From JAKAGZ01 sp963772675 (lineage in GTDB: Bacteria; Bacteroidota; Ignavibacteria; Ignavibacteriales; Ignavibacteriaceae), in the NCBI GenBank assembly GCA_963772675.1, contig CAVYYF010000005.1:1-64000 (forward strand): DNA of 64,000 nt, read 5' to 3'. The notes under the pieces were generated by a model. The model worked only from the letters and a program-made list of their open reading frames with translations. It was not told where the DNA came from and searched no databases. Below, piece by piece: positions 37,527 to 47,515 of this stretch. Position numbers and translations under genes: made by a program. How positions within the stretch are numbered: the first letter of the stretch is position 1; each line of letters opens with the position of its first letter.

Positions 37527-39932
37527 TTAAAACATAAACATATTGAACCCGACTCTGAAATTATTTTCCCCGCGATGATTTAACTTCCAGCCAAATTCAA
37601 TCTTTATTGGAATCAATGCATGCGCAAGTCCAAAACCTATTTCATAGAAAGGACTTGTAAATGTGTTGACCGGGTTAGGTAAAATTGAAGCCGCTTCAGG
37701 ACTAAGTTCAGAATACGCTGCATTAAAGAATGTATTCAGTTGAATGTCCCAGTCTTCAAGTCCGGGAATATGTAACAGCCTGAACAATTCCGATCTAAAA
37801 TTATAATCAAGGTTAAGGGTAACAACCCTATCCCCTGTAACTTCATTATATTTCAACGTTCTGAATGTATAACTGTGTGCAACCAGATTAATATCTCCGG
37901 GCAAAGCATACATCATCTGGTATGGAAGCTTTCCATTGTTATACATTCCGTAAGCTCTAAAATTCAAATAAGTTGAACGGAAAGAATTTATTCTTCCAAA
38001 TACAGACAGTTCATATTTAGCAAAATGTTTGCCGCTATTTAAAATACTTGGATCCGAATAAGTAACGTCTCCACCAAAAATAATATAGGATTTTCCTAAA
38101 GTAGTTCGTCTCCTGAACTGGCCGTCTTCTATAAAATCCCGGAAATCCAGTCTGAAGCCCGCTGTGAAGGAATTTATTTTCGTTTCATAAATGGTGGGAT
38201 TTGCCTTGTATTGTTTGGATGTGTTAAAAACGGAAACCCTAGTATTTTTAAATGCATTATTATCTGTTGTATTTGAAAAGCCCACATGCAATCTGAGTAT
38301 AGGGAAAATTTCTCCCCTGAAATCTATATTAAATCCCTTTGAATAATAGTAATCACGAAAATCTTCTTTTAATAAAAGTGCAAGCAGCGTCGAAGACAAT
38401 TTACGATAATTATCTGACTGGCCGAATAAAATGTTAATATCATTAAATGCCTTAAATGAAATACGGTAGGTCCTGTAATCTCCCATAAGGTATGTTGAGC
38501 TTAAACTTGATTTAAACCGATCATCTGCCGTTCCATAAGAAAAATTTGTGTTTGTATAAAATCTACGATCCAGCAGGTCCGAAAAATTAAAATCTAAATC
38601 AATAGCGTGACCTTCCACCCTGTTAAAATGGTACATTCCCAGAGGCCCGCTTGTTGAAAAGTTATCCCCCCAGTCAATTGTTCCTGATAATATTGAAAAT
38701 CTATCGCCAAAGCTTTCTTCTTTTCTGCTTACGCTATCAATTCTTTTGTAGGCAAGTTCTTCTTCGCTGGTGTTGGGAATGGTCTGGGCATCTTTCCAGT
38801 AAATTGAATCTTTTTTGTCTGCGTCAGGAAGCACTGTAACAATAGCTTTATTAAAAAACGAATTGTCTATCTTTGGGTTTATTTTGTAATTGTAAAGGCT
38901 GGATGTTAGCTCAAAACCAAATCTTGCCAACCCAAGATAATTAATTTTGATAAGCAGGTGGTAGTCAATCGGCATGTAAATAGAATCACTGAACATCGAA
39001 AACTGCTGAACAACATTTAACGTGTCAAAAATGCCGCCAATGTTTGCGGCTCTGTTTAAGTTCAAATCAACTTTAATAAGATCGAAGCTTCCGTCGGTTA
39101 TGTAAATATATCCTTCAAAACCGGGATTGCTGGAATTTGAAGGCGTCATGAATATCTGGTAAACGGATCTATCATTTATAGCAGAAATATTTTTTAGATA
39201 AAAATCATAATAATCCAGCGCATTGTCTGCAAGAGGTCCTGGTAAGTTTGAGCCAGAGAACTGCATTGTGTTCTCGTAAAAATTTTGAATCAATCTGCCG
39301 CCTGTGAATATATTTAACGTAGGAGGAAGATTTGCACTTTGCTTCCTGGCAAGAATTATTTCCTTATAGTTATCCGGCTTTTTAAAAAAGCCCTTACTCT
39401 GATTTTCAATGATTGCAGTAATTTTCAAATTCGAAGAATCACTTCCACCTAAACCGGAAAGAACACGTCTGCCTCTGATACTTACTTCATCTTCCGTCTT
39501 CAGGGTACCTTTTGTATAGGCTTCATATTCATAGCTGTTAAGTTTTTTGTTGCGTTCTTCTTTCCGGGCAAGTGCTTTCCTAATAATTCTGATTGCCGGA
39601 TCCTCACCGGGTGTGATTACAATATCCGGTAAAGTGATGTTAGTTTGAGCCAAATGAAAATCCAGGTTAGAAATATTATTGGTAACATTTATTTCTATGG
39701 TATCGGATCGAAATCCGATATATGAAGCAATAAGCGTGAACTTACCCGGGTTAACCTTTAATTCGTATTCTCCCTCTTTATTTGCAGATGCCCCATATGT
39801 TGTTCCTGCAACCCGAATGTTTGTATAACTTAATGGTTGTTTGTCAGAGGCGTCAAACACCCTTCCCCTGACAAAATACTGCTGGGCGTTTACAGCATAG
39901 GCAAACAACAAAAAAAGAAATAGTTTACTCAT
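37527..39932 (-). CDS. DUF5686 outer-membrane protein with carboxypeptidase-like domain
   Basis: From the ATG at 39932 (AGGAATT just upstream) it has 801 residues; an ATG ten codons earlier lacks a ribosome site. A signal peptide ends YAVNAQ. A CarboxypepD_reg-like Ig domain follows at about 20-105 (GRVFDASDKQPLSYTNIRV, GEYELKVNPGKFTL), then the DUF5686 region to the C-terminus, with many alternating polar/aromatic strands and a terminal FRVGFNMFMF that fits a beta-barrel end signal. These proteins are surface or outer-membrane proteins of Bacteroidota related to TonB-dependent systems; their cargo is unknown. It stands alone and diverges from the M16 peptidase pair. Confidence 0.87.
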   Translation of the reverse strand: MSKLFLFLLFAYAVNAQQYFVRGRVFDASDKQPLSYTNIRVAGTTYGASANKEGEYELKVNPGKFTLIASYIGFRSDTIEINVTNNISNLDFHLAQTNITLPDIVITPGEDPAIRIIRKALARKEERNKKLNSYEYEAYTKGTLKTEDEVSIRGRRVLSGLGGSDSSNLKITAIIENQSKGFFKKPDNYKEIILARKQSANLPPTLNIFTGGRLIQNFYENTMQFSGSNLPGPLADNALDYYDFYLKNISAINDRSVYQIFMTPSNSSNPGFEGYIYITDGSFDLIKVDLNLNRAANIGGIFDTLNVVQQFSMFSDSIYMPIDYHLLIKINYLGLARFGFELTSSLYNYKINPKIDNSFFNKAIVTVLPDADKKDSIYWKDAQTIPNTSEEELAYKRIDSVSRKEESFGDRFSILSGTIDWGDNFSTSGPLGMYHFNRVEGHAIDLDFNFSDLLDRRFYTNTNFSYGTADDRFKSSLSSTYLMGDYRTYRISFKAFNDINILFGQSDNYRKLSSTLLALLLKEDFRDYYYSKGFNIDFRGEIFPILRLHVGFSNTTDNNAFKNTRVSVFNTSKQYKANPTIYETKINSFTAGFRLDFRDFIEDGQFRRRTTLGKSYIIFGGDVTYSDPSILNSGKHFAKYELSVFGRINSFRSTYLNFRAYGMYNNGKLPYQMMYALPGDINLVAHSYTFRTLKYNEVTGDRVVTLNLDYNFRSELFRLLHIPGLEDWDIQLNTFFNAAYSELSPEAASILPNPVNTFTSPFYEIGFGLAHALIPIKIEFGWKLNHRGENNFRVGFNMFMF

Positions 39933-40176
39933 AATTCCTATTGGGCTAATTTTTGAAATCATTACAAAAAATCTTCGCGATCAAAAAAAACACTTGATAA
40001 TTACCTACTAAATTAAGTTTATTTCAACAAATTTTTAGAATGATTTTGATGTTTTATGGCTATCATTTAACGAAACCATCAATATAAATTAACTCATTTT
40101 GTGTTTCCCTTCAATTAAAGCCTAATAATTACTATTTTTAAAGTTTAAAGTCAGTCACTAATTAACCAGGTATAAT

Positions 40177-41517
40177 ATGAGAAAGAAACTATTCATTACA
40201 TTCATTTTTTCAATTGCGTGTTTGTCAATAAGCTTTGCACAGAACAAAATTGATTTTACAGAGTACAATCTCGATAACGGTTTACACGTTATACTGCATC
40301 AGGATAAATCAACTCCGATTATCGCTGTAACAATGATGTATCACGTCGGATCAAAAAACGAGCAGCCTGATAGAACGGGCTTCGCGCATTTCTTTGAACA
40401 CTTAATGTTTGAAGGTTCACCCAACATTCCCCGCGGACAGTACTTTAAAATTGTTCAGAACGCAGGTGGTGAATTAAATGCAAACACTTCGTTCGACAGA
40501 ACGTTTTTTTATGAAATACTTCCATCTAACCAGTTAAAGCTGGGGCTATGGCTTGAATCGGAAAGACTGCTTCATTTAAAAATAGACAGCGTTGGCGTTG
40601 AAACACAGAGGAAAGTTGTAATAGAAGAAAGACACCAGCGATACGACAATCAACCTTATGGTTCTGTACTTGAAGAAACATTTAAAAGAGCTTTCAAAGG
40701 TACGCCTTATGAATGGATGCCCATCGGCTCCGTTCAGTACATTGACAAAGCAACAATTAATGAATTCAGAAATTTTTATAAAGAATTTTATGTCCCTCAA
40801 AATGTAACTCTTTCGATTGCAGGTGATATTGATATTCCTTCAGCAAAAAAAGAAATTGAAGAATATTTTGGAACCATACCAAAAGGGAAAGAGGATATTT
40901 ACCGCCCTAAGTTCGGTGCGTTGAAGCAAAATGAGGAAATAAGAGATACGCTTTACGATAACATTCAGCTTCCTCTTGTTCTCCAGGCATATCATATGCC
41001 GCCCCAGGGAACACCTGATTATTATGCTTTGAATATGCTAACAACTTTGTTATCAACCGGAAGAAGTTCCCGCCTTTATAAAGAGGTTGTGGATAAAGAA
41101 CAGAAAGCTGTTCAAGTAGGATCATTTCCATTTGCGCTCGAAGGTCCGGGACTTTTTATTGCCTACGGAATTTGTAACGCCGGAGTAAAAGCAAACGACC
41201 TTGAAAAAGCAATGCAAGACCAACTTGACTTAGCCAAGAAGAAACTTATAACTAATGAAGAATTCCAAAAGATCAGGAATCAGATAAAAAATAATTTTGT
41301 AAATCAAAATGCTACTGATGCAGGAGTCGCTGAAAATCTAGCACAGTATCATGTTTTTTACGGCAATACAAACTTAATAAACACAGAAATTGAAAGATTT
41401 ATGAAAGTAACCAGAGATGACATAAAAAAAGTAGCTGACAAATATTTAAATAAAGATAATCGCGTTGTGCTGTATTACCTGCCAAAATCACTGGAACCAA
41501 AGAAGGAGGGTAAATAA
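40177..41517 (+). CDS. M16 zinc peptidase, catalytic subunit
   Basis: A 446-residue protein with a signal peptide ending SISFAQ. The inverted zinc motif HFFEH (about residue 71) and downstream Glu in VVIEERHQRYD are intact, so it should be catalytically active. Two M16 half domains are present: the active N-terminal half and an inactive C-terminal half (GRSSRLYKEVVDKEQKA). It is followed after one base by a second M16 gene lacking the zinc site. M16 B/C peptidases often work as such two-chain clamshells, here in the periplasm, cleaving peptides. Confidence 0.9.
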   Translation: MRKKLFITFIFSIACLSISFAQNKIDFTEYNLDNGLHVILHQDKSTPIIAVTMMYHVGSKNEQPDRTGFAHFFEHLMFEGSPNIPRGQYFKIVQNAGGELNANTSFDRTFFYEILPSNQLKLGLWLESERLLHLKIDSVGVETQRKVVIEERHQRYDNQPYGSVLEETFKRAFKGTPYEWMPIGSVQYIDKATINEFRNFYKEFYVPQNVTLSIAGDIDIPSAKKEIEEYFGTIPKGKEDIYRPKFGALKQNEEIRDTLYDNIQLPLVLQAYHMPPQGTPDYYALNMLTTLLSTGRSSRLYKEVVDKEQKAVQVGSFPFALEGPGLFIAYGICNAGVKANDLEKAMQDQLDLAKKKLITNEEFQKIRNQIKNNFVNQNATDAGVAENLAQYHVFYGNTNLINTEIERFMKVTRDDIKKVADKYLNKDNRVVLYYLPKSLEPKKEGK

Positions 41518-41518
41518 A

Positions 41519-43585
41519 ATGAAAAACAGAATTTTTATTTTAATATTTGCATTCGTTTTTTCGCTGCCTGCAATTGCTCAGGTAGATCGTTCGCAAATGC
41601 CGAAGCCGGGACCGGCGCCTGAAATCCATCTCGGCAAGTATGAATCATTTACACTGCCTAACGGCTTAAAAGTTTTCGTTGTCGAAAATCACAAGCTTCC
41701 GAGGCTTTCGTTTTCACTGGTTGTTGACCGAGATCCTGTAAAAGAAGGAGATGCTGTAGGAATGCTGGAAGCTTCTGGAAGCCTTTTAAGAACAGGAACA
41801 AAAACTAAAACGAAAGATCAGCTCGATAAAGAAATTGATTTCATTGGCGCTACTCTCTCAACTTCATCGACCGGTGTGTTTGCTATGTCGTTGTCAGAAT
41901 ATACTGACAAACTGCTGTCGATAATGTCTGACGTAGTTTTAAACTCAGATTTCAAACAGGCAGAACTTGATAAAATATTAAAAAGAATGAAATCAGGCTT
42001 GGCTGCACAAAAAGATGATCCAAGTGCAATAGCAAATGTTGTAGAAGATGCAGTTTTGTTTGGAAAAGACCATCCTTACGGAGAAACTGAAACGGACGAG
42101 ACACTTGATAATATTACACTTCAGAAGTGTAAAAATTATTATTCCAAATTCTTCGCGCCGAATATTTCCTACCTTGCGGTGGTTGGAGATATAAAACCGG
42201 ATAAGGCGAAATCCCTTGTTGAAAAATATTTCGGGAGCTGGAAGAAAAAAGATGTTCCCACATTCACTTATAAAACTCCGACAGCACCGAAAGAAAGAGA
42301 AGTTGCGCTTATGGACAGGGAAAATTCAGTTCAGTCAGTTATTGACGTAGCATATCCGATTCAGCTTAAGCTTGGTGACCCTGATTTGATCAAGGCTGCT
42401 GTAATGAACACCGTACTTGGCGGTGGTGTTTTCAGGCTGTTTGAAAATCTAAGAGAAAAACACTCCTACACTTACGGAGCTTACTCTTCATTAATACAGG
42501 ATAAGCTGGTTGGAAATTTTGCAGCTAGTGCCGAAGTCAGGAATGCAGTCACCGACAGCTCAATAACACAGATGCTATATGAAATGAATAGAATCAGGAA
42601 AGAAAAGGTGCCTGAAGATGAACTTCAGAGGGCAAAAAATTATATGACCGGAAACTTTGCAATTAATCTTGAACATCCCCAGACAATTGCAACTTATGCA
42701 ATTAATATAGATCGATATAATCTTCCAAAAGATTACTATCAGAATTATCTTAAAAACATAGCTGCCGTTACTTCAGGAGATGTTATGAAAATGGCAGATA
42801 AGTATATATTGCCGGACAATTCTTATGTGATAGTTGTCGGAAAGGGCTCACAAATAGAAAGCACCTTGAAGCAATTCGGTCCGGTCGCCCTTTACGACAG
42901 GTTTGGCGATAAAATCGACACAACAAAAGATAAGGCTCCCGAGGGAGTAACCGCAAAAAGCATAATAGATAAATACATCAATGCAATTGGCGGAAAAGCA
43001 AATCTTGAAAAGGTAAAAGACAAAACAACAATTATGCGCGGCACAGTTCAAGGTATGAATCTGACTATGGTTATTTATCAAAAGGAACCAAACAAAATAA
43101 AACAGGAGCTGGATGCCGGTGTAATGAAACAGGAAACCTATTATGATGGAAATAAAGGAGTTGTATCTGCAGGAGGTACCACACAGGACATCACCGGAGA
43201 TGCTCTCGAAGCAATGAAGTACCAGGCAATGATACATCCTTTATTTATTGTCGATTCGCTTAATATAAAAACTAAACTGCTTGGAACTGAAAAAGTAAAA
43301 GGTAAGGACGCATACAAAATAGAGGTTACTCTTCCTACAGGAAAAAGCTGGACAGAATATTATGACCCTCAGACCGGGTTTAAAGTAAAAGATGTTCAGC
43401 AAATAACCGTTCCACAAGGTACTTTTACAAAAGAAAATGAATATTCAGATTACAAGAATGTTGATGGAGTTATGTATCCTTTCAAACTTGTACAGACTGT
43501 TGGACCTCAAACTATAGAAATGAACGTCAGTTCTATTAAAGTTAATACCGGCCTTACTGATGCTAAGTTTGAGATGAAGAAATAA
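41519..43585 (+). CDS. M16 peptidase-like subunit fused to a LolA-like domain
   Basis: From the ATG at 41519 (AAGGAGGG upstream) it has 688 residues; the longer frame from 41465 overlaps the previous gene and is unlikely. A signal peptide ends PAIAQ. The M16 region spans about 35-460. Where the zinc motif should be, it reads GMLEASGSLLRTG, so metal binding is lost, but the R/Y substrate motif is kept in LREKHSYTYGAYSS. The last 200 residues (from about KSIIDKYINAIGGKANLEKV) resemble outer-membrane lipoprotein-sorting (LolA/LppX-like) folds, with YYDPQTGFKVK and YPFKLVQT. It probably pairs with the preceding catalytic subunit. Confidence 0.87.
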   Translation: MKNRIFILIFAFVFSLPAIAQVDRSQMPKPGPAPEIHLGKYESFTLPNGLKVFVVENHKLPRLSFSLVVDRDPVKEGDAVGMLEASGSLLRTGTKTKTKDQLDKEIDFIGATLSTSSTGVFAMSLSEYTDKLLSIMSDVVLNSDFKQAELDKILKRMKSGLAAQKDDPSAIANVVEDAVLFGKDHPYGETETDETLDNITLQKCKNYYSKFFAPNISYLAVVGDIKPDKAKSLVEKYFGSWKKKDVPTFTYKTPTAPKEREVALMDRENSVQSVIDVAYPIQLKLGDPDLIKAAVMNTVLGGGVFRLFENLREKHSYTYGAYSSLIQDKLVGNFAASAEVRNAVTDSSITQMLYEMNRIRKEKVPEDELQRAKNYMTGNFAINLEHPQTIATYAINIDRYNLPKDYYQNYLKNIAAVTSGDVMKMADKYILPDNSYVIVVGKGSQIESTLKQFGPVALYDRFGDKIDTTKDKAPEGVTAKSIIDKYINAIGGKANLEKVKDKTTIMRGTVQGMNLTMVIYQKEPNKIKQELDAGVMKQETYYDGNKGVVSAGGTTQDITGDALEAMKYQAMIHPLFIVDSLNIKTKLLGTEKVKGKDAYKIEVTLPTGKSWTEYYDPQTGFKVKDVQQITVPQGTFTKENEYSDYKNVDGVMYPFKLVQTVGPQTIEMNVSSIKVNTGLTDAKFEMKK

Positions 43586-43609
43586 ATATTGATCTTTCTT
43601 GGAGCGTTT

Positions 43610-43647
43610 AATCCTCCTGTTGCTAAACTACAGCAGGAGGATTTTTT
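43610..43647 (+). terminator. Intrinsic terminator after the M16 pair
   Basis: AATCCTCCTG (43610-43619) pairs perfectly with CAGGAGGATT (43634-43643), with a 14-base loop, and is followed by TTTT. It lies 24 bases after the stop of the second M16 gene. Confidence 0.8.
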
Positions 43648-43677
43648 ATATCACAATTAAATAAAAACTGATATATT

Positions 43678-44292
43678 ATGACAGGCAGAAAGTACTCAGT
43701 AATAGTTTTCGACCTTGGGATGGTTCTCATTTCTTTTGACTATAACATTGCTCTTAAGAAATTAGAAAGAATTGAAAAGGGATTTGGCGTAAACTATTTG
43801 AATCATTATAAAGCAAATTATGAAACGCACAGACAATTTGAACGTGGAGATATTTCAGAAGACGAATTCTTAAGGAAAACAATGGTTGTGTTTAATGGAA
43901 GGCTTGACATAGGGACTTTCAAAAAAATATATTCTGAAATCTTTACTATTAATGAAGATGTAGCTGCTCTCCTGCCCTGGTTAAAAAAGAAATACAAGCT
44001 TATAGTTCTTTCAAACACAAATTCTATCCACAAAGAATATGGCTGGAAAGACTATGACTTCCTGAAATATTTTGATGAAATGGTTTTATCCCATGAAGCT
44101 AAAGCTGTTAAACCAGAAGAAAAAATCTACAGGGCCGTAGAAAAAGTCAGCAGAAAATTGCCCGAAGAACATATCTTTATAGACGATATTAAGGACTATA
44201 CCGAGGCAGCTATAAAATTAGGCTGGGACGGAATTCAATTTACTGGTTATGAAAAATTAGTTAATGAGCTCAGAAACAGACAGATATTATAA
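43678..44292 (+). CDS. HAD-superfamily hydrolase (YihX-like)
   Basis: A 204-residue HAD-IA phosphatase. Motif I is VFDLGMVLISFD, with the Gly found in the YihX branch in place of the second Asp region. Motif II is IVLSNTN, motif III has the Lys in KAVKPEEKIY, and motif IV is FIDDIKDYTEAA. A helical cap lies between about residues 20 and 90. YihX dephosphorylates alpha-glucose-1-phosphate; whether this enzyme does is not known. It is a single gene between two terminators, with AATAAAAACTG upstream and no strong ribosome site. Confidence 0.85.
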   Translation: MTGRKYSVIVFDLGMVLISFDYNIALKKLERIEKGFGVNYLNHYKANYETHRQFERGDISEDEFLRKTMVVFNGRLDIGTFKKIYSEIFTINEDVAALLPWLKKKYKLIVLSNTNSIHKEYGWKDYDFLKYFDEMVLSHEAKAVKPEEKIYRAVEKVSRKLPEEHIFIDDIKDYTEAAIKLGWDGIQFTGYEKLVNELRNRQIL

Positions 44293-44461
44293 ATTGATAA
44301 ATTCTTGACTTTTGGGTTATTATTGTTGTTTTGGATTTAGTAGTGGGATATATTGCTATAGATTAACGGCAGCTCCTTCGACAAGCACAGTAACCCCTAC
44401 ATTTAAAAAGAAAAAAATGATGCTTTTGAAATAATTAAAGAATGTTTATTGTTTCGCTTTA

Positions 44462-44496
44462 CAAACCCCGGTTAATCGCCGGGGTTTGTTTTTTTA
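44462..44496 (+). terminator. Strong intrinsic terminator
   Basis: CAAACCCCGG (44462-44471) pairs perfectly with CCGGGGTTTG (44479-44488), with loop TTAATCG, followed by eight T. It lies 170 bases after the HAD gene and before the ABC-F gene. The intervening 44293-44461 contains no ORF with a ribosome site. Confidence 0.85.
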
Positions 44497-44567
44497 ACCA
44501 AAAGTCTTTCAGTTTATATTTATATTAGGGGCTGTTTTTAAAATAACAACTCGGAAAGTAGTCCTAA

Positions 44568-46193
44568 ATGATCAGTACGAGCAATATCAGCTTACGATAT
44601 GGAAAACGTGTTCTATTTGAAGAAGTCAATATAAAATTCACGCCTGGAAACTGTTACGGAATAATAGGTGCAAACGGCGCAGGTAAATCAACTTTTTTAA
44701 AAATTTTGTCAGGGGAAATAGATCCCTCTTCCGGCAATATAATAATTCAGCCGGGAAAACGATTGGCCGTGTTAAAACAAAACCAGTTTGAGTTTGATGA
44801 GTACCAAGTTCTTAATACAGTAATAATGGGTCATAAAGAACTTTATAAAATAATCGAGGAAAAAGAAGTACTTTACGCAAAACCGGATTTTTCGGATGAA
44901 GACGGAATTAAGGCTTCTGAGCTTGAGGGTGAATTTGGAGAACTAAATGGCTGGGAAGCAGAATCCGAAGCCGCTTCTTTGTTGATAGGACTTGGAATTA
45001 AAGATGAACTCCATACAAAAAAAATGGGTGAACTACTTGGCAATGAAAAAGTAAAAGTTCTGCTCGCGCAGGCTTTATTTGGAAACCCCGATATTCTTTT
45101 GCTGGATGAGCCCACAAATCATCTCGATATACAATCAGTAAACTGGCTGGAAGAATTTTTAATCAATTTTAAAAACATCGTAGTTGTTGTATCTCACGAT
45201 AGACACTTCTTAAATAATGTATGTACGCATATTGCCGATATTGATTACGGAAAAATCCAGGTGTTTACGGGCAATTATGATTTCTGGGTTGAGACAAGTC
45301 AGCTTGCCCTGCAACAGGCAAAAGATTCAAACAAAAAAACTGAAGCAAAAATAAAAGAGCTCCAGGAATTTATCGCTCGATTTAGCGCCAATGCTTCAAA
45401 ATCAAAACAGGCGACCTCGAGAAAAAAATTACTTGAAAAACTGGACGTTGAGGAGATAAAACCTTCTTCAAGGAAATTCCCATATGTACATTTTAAACCG
45501 GAAAGGCATCTTGGAAATGGAGTTTTGGAAATTAAAAACATTTCTAAAACTATTGACGGAGAAAAAGTATTAAACGATTTATCTTTTATTATAAATCCAG
45601 GCGATAAAATTGCTTTTGTTGGATCGCATGATATTTCAAAAACAACATTGTTGAAAATATTGATGGGAGAATTAAAAGCCGATGAAGGTTCTTTCGAATG
45701 GGGTGTGACTGTTTCAACTTCATATTTTCCAAGAGAAAACTCACATTATTTTAATGTTGAGTTAAGTCTAATAGATTGGCTTCGTCAATTTTCAAAAGAG
45801 AAAGATGAAACCTTTATCCGTGGATTTTTGGGACGTATGTTATTTTCCGGCGAAGAATCCCTAAAGAAAGCAACTGTTTTGTCAGGTGGAGAAAAAGTCC
45901 GCTGTATGCTTTCACGAATGATGCTTAGCGGGGCCAATGTACTTTTGCTGGATGAACCAACAAATCACCTTGACCTTGAAGCAATAACATCTTTAAATAA
46001 TGGATTGATTAATTTTAAGGGAACTGTTTTATTTGTTTCGCACGATCATCAATTTATTCAAACTGTTGCAAACAGAATTATTGAAATTACACCTTACGGA
46101 ATTATAGATAAAGTTATGACTTTTGATGAATATGTTGATGATCCGGAAATTCATAAACTTCGCGAAAAAATGCACGAAGATTTAATCGTATAA
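44568..46193 (+). CDS. ABC-F family ATPase (YbiT/YkpA-like)
   Basis: A 541-residue protein with two ABC domains on one chain and no membrane segments. Domain 1 has Walker A GANGAGKST at about 37 and Walker B ILLLDEPTNHLD; its signature reads LLGNEKVKVLL. The inter-domain linker at about 240-300 is a charged helix pair that in this family reaches into the ribosomal E site. Domain 2 has the signature LSGGEKVRC and a second LLLDEPTNHLD, but its Walker A is GSHDISKTT, lacking the Gly before Lys. ABC-F proteins act on stalled ribosomes. It is 18 bases from ychF, another translation-linked ATPase. Confidence 0.9.
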   Translation: MISTSNISLRYGKRVLFEEVNIKFTPGNCYGIIGANGAGKSTFLKILSGEIDPSSGNIIIQPGKRLAVLKQNQFEFDEYQVLNTVIMGHKELYKIIEEKEVLYAKPDFSDEDGIKASELEGEFGELNGWEAESEAASLLIGLGIKDELHTKKMGELLGNEKVKVLLAQALFGNPDILLLDEPTNHLDIQSVNWLEEFLINFKNIVVVVSHDRHFLNNVCTHIADIDYGKIQVFTGNYDFWVETSQLALQQAKDSNKKTEAKIKELQEFIARFSANASKSKQATSRKKLLEKLDVEEIKPSSRKFPYVHFKPERHLGNGVLEIKNISKTIDGEKVLNDLSFIINPGDKIAFVGSHDISKTTLLKILMGELKADEGSFEWGVTVSTSYFPRENSHYFNVELSLIDWLRQFSKEKDETFIRGFLGRMLFSGEESLKKATVLSGGEKVRCMLSRMMLSGANVLLLDEPTNHLDLEAITSLNNGLINFKGTVLFVSHDHQFIQTVANRIIEITPYGIIDKVMTFDEYVDDPEIHKLREKMHEDLIV

Positions 46194-46211
46194 ATTTTAC
46201 AGGAAAAGCAA

Positions 46212-47312
46212 ATGGGTTTAAGCATAGGAATTGTCGGCCTACCAAATGTAGGGAAATCAACTTTATTTAATGCACTAACCAAAGCACAAAATGCAGAAGC
46301 AGCTAATTATCCATTTTGCACAATTGAACCGAACAAAGCTGTTGTTCCCGTCCCTGACGAGCGAATAGAAAAATTATCAAAGCTCGTAAATCCCGCAAGA
46401 GTTGTTAATTCCACCGTAGATTTCGTAGACATTGCCGGCCTTGTAAAGGGCGCAAGCAAGGGCGAGGGATTAGGAAATCAGTTCCTGACAAATATTCGTG
46501 AAACAGAAGCAATACTACAGGTAATCAGATGTTTTGATAATGATGATGTGGTTCATGTTGACGGAAACGTTGATCCGGTAAGAGATATTGAAGTAATTGA
46601 AACAGAGCTTCTTCTTGCTGATGTTCAGACGCTGGAGAAGAAAATTGAAAAGCTTCAAAAAATGGCTAAGGGAGATAAAGCCGCTAAGGCAACGCTTGAT
46701 GATGCTGAAACGCTTTTGAAATATATGAATGAAGGAAATCCTGCTATTTTATTTCCTGATAATGAAAAGGAAACAGTAAAACAACTCCTGAATGAATTAC
46801 GATTAATGACTGGCAAAAAAACAATATATTGTGCAAATGTTGATGAGAATGGCTTAACAGGCGATAATGATTATGTAAACAAGGTAAAAGAATATGCTGA
46901 TAAAAAGGGAGCTGACTCTGTAAATATTTCAGCAAAGGTTGAAGAAGAACTTGTAGGACTGGAAGAGAATGAGCGGACAGAATTTTTAGCTTCATACGGT
47001 GTTAACGAAAGCGGGCTCGAAAAAATAATCAGAACAGGGTTTCATACTCTTGGCTTAAGCAGTTTTTTTACTGCCGGGCCAAAAGAGGTTCGCGCGTGGA
47101 CAATTCATAAAGGATGGAAAGCACCTCAAGCTGCGGGAGTTATTCATACAGACTTTGAAAAAGGTTTTATCAGGGCTGAGGTCATAAGCTATGCAGATTA
47201 TATAAAACATGGTTCCGAAGCCGCTTGCAAAAGCGCTGGTGTTATGCGTATTGAAGGCAAAGATTATATTGTACAGGATGGCGATATAATGCATTTTCTA
47301 TTTAACGTGTAA
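46212..47312 (+). CDS. ychF: Ribosome-binding ATPase YchF (Obg family)
   Basis: A 366-residue protein of the usual length. The G1 motif is GLPNVGKST, G3 is DIAGLVKGASKGEGLGNQFL, and the coiled coil lies at about 135-160. The G4 position reads ANVDENG instead of NKxD, the change that makes YchF prefer ATP. The C-terminal TGS domain includes FFTAGPKEVRAWTIHKG and IVQDGDIMHFLFNV. It associates with ribosomes and affects stress responses in other bacteria. AGGAAAAGCA precedes the ATG, and it forms an operon with the ABC-F gene upstream. Confidence 0.94.
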   Translation: MGLSIGIVGLPNVGKSTLFNALTKAQNAEAANYPFCTIEPNKAVVPVPDERIEKLSKLVNPARVVNSTVDFVDIAGLVKGASKGEGLGNQFLTNIRETEAILQVIRCFDNDDVVHVDGNVDPVRDIEVIETELLLADVQTLEKKIEKLQKMAKGDKAAKATLDDAETLLKYMNEGNPAILFPDNEKETVKQLLNELRLMTGKKTIYCANVDENGLTGDNDYVNKVKEYADKKGADSVNISAKVEEELVGLEENERTEFLASYGVNESGLEKIIRTGFHTLGLSSFFTAGPKEVRAWTIHKGWKAPQAAGVIHTDFEKGFIRAEVISYADYIKHGSEAACKSAGVMRIEGKDYIVQDGDIMHFLFNV

Positions 47313-47459
47313 TAATTTTTTACATCAAAATTTATTTTCTGTAACTTTAGCCTATAAAAACCGTTGGGGGAGTCTGATCATTCTGAGAATGAAACACCAA
47401 TACAAACTAAAGTAAATCTATATCCGTTGTAATTTAAGAACTTATGGCCTCTACAAGAG

Positions 47460-47474
47460 TGGCACAATTTTTCC
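47460..47474 (+). promoter_or_regulatory. Candidate sigma54 (-24/-12) promoter
   Basis: TGGCACAATTTTTCC matches the sigma54 consensus TGGCAC-R-N4-TTGC at all positions except the G of the -12 pair (C here). Transcription would start near 47486, about 30 bases before the first micro-ORF. A sigma54-type activator is encoded at 58550 in this window. The mismatch lies at a normally invariant base, so confidence is limited. Confidence 0.35.
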
Positions 47475-47515
47475 TTTTGGATAATGAAATGTAAAACTAT
47501 TTCATAGAGGGCAAT

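Noticed and set aside
41465..41518. Earlier start of the second M16 gene
   Set aside because: It overlaps the end of the first M16 gene and adds residues before a clean signal peptide; AAGGAGGG lies just before the ATG at 41519.
44365..44400. CTTCGACAAGCACAG segment as a mobile element end
   Set aside because: It resembles a fragment seen in dispersed intergenic repeats, but no inverted partner or second copy is present in the window.
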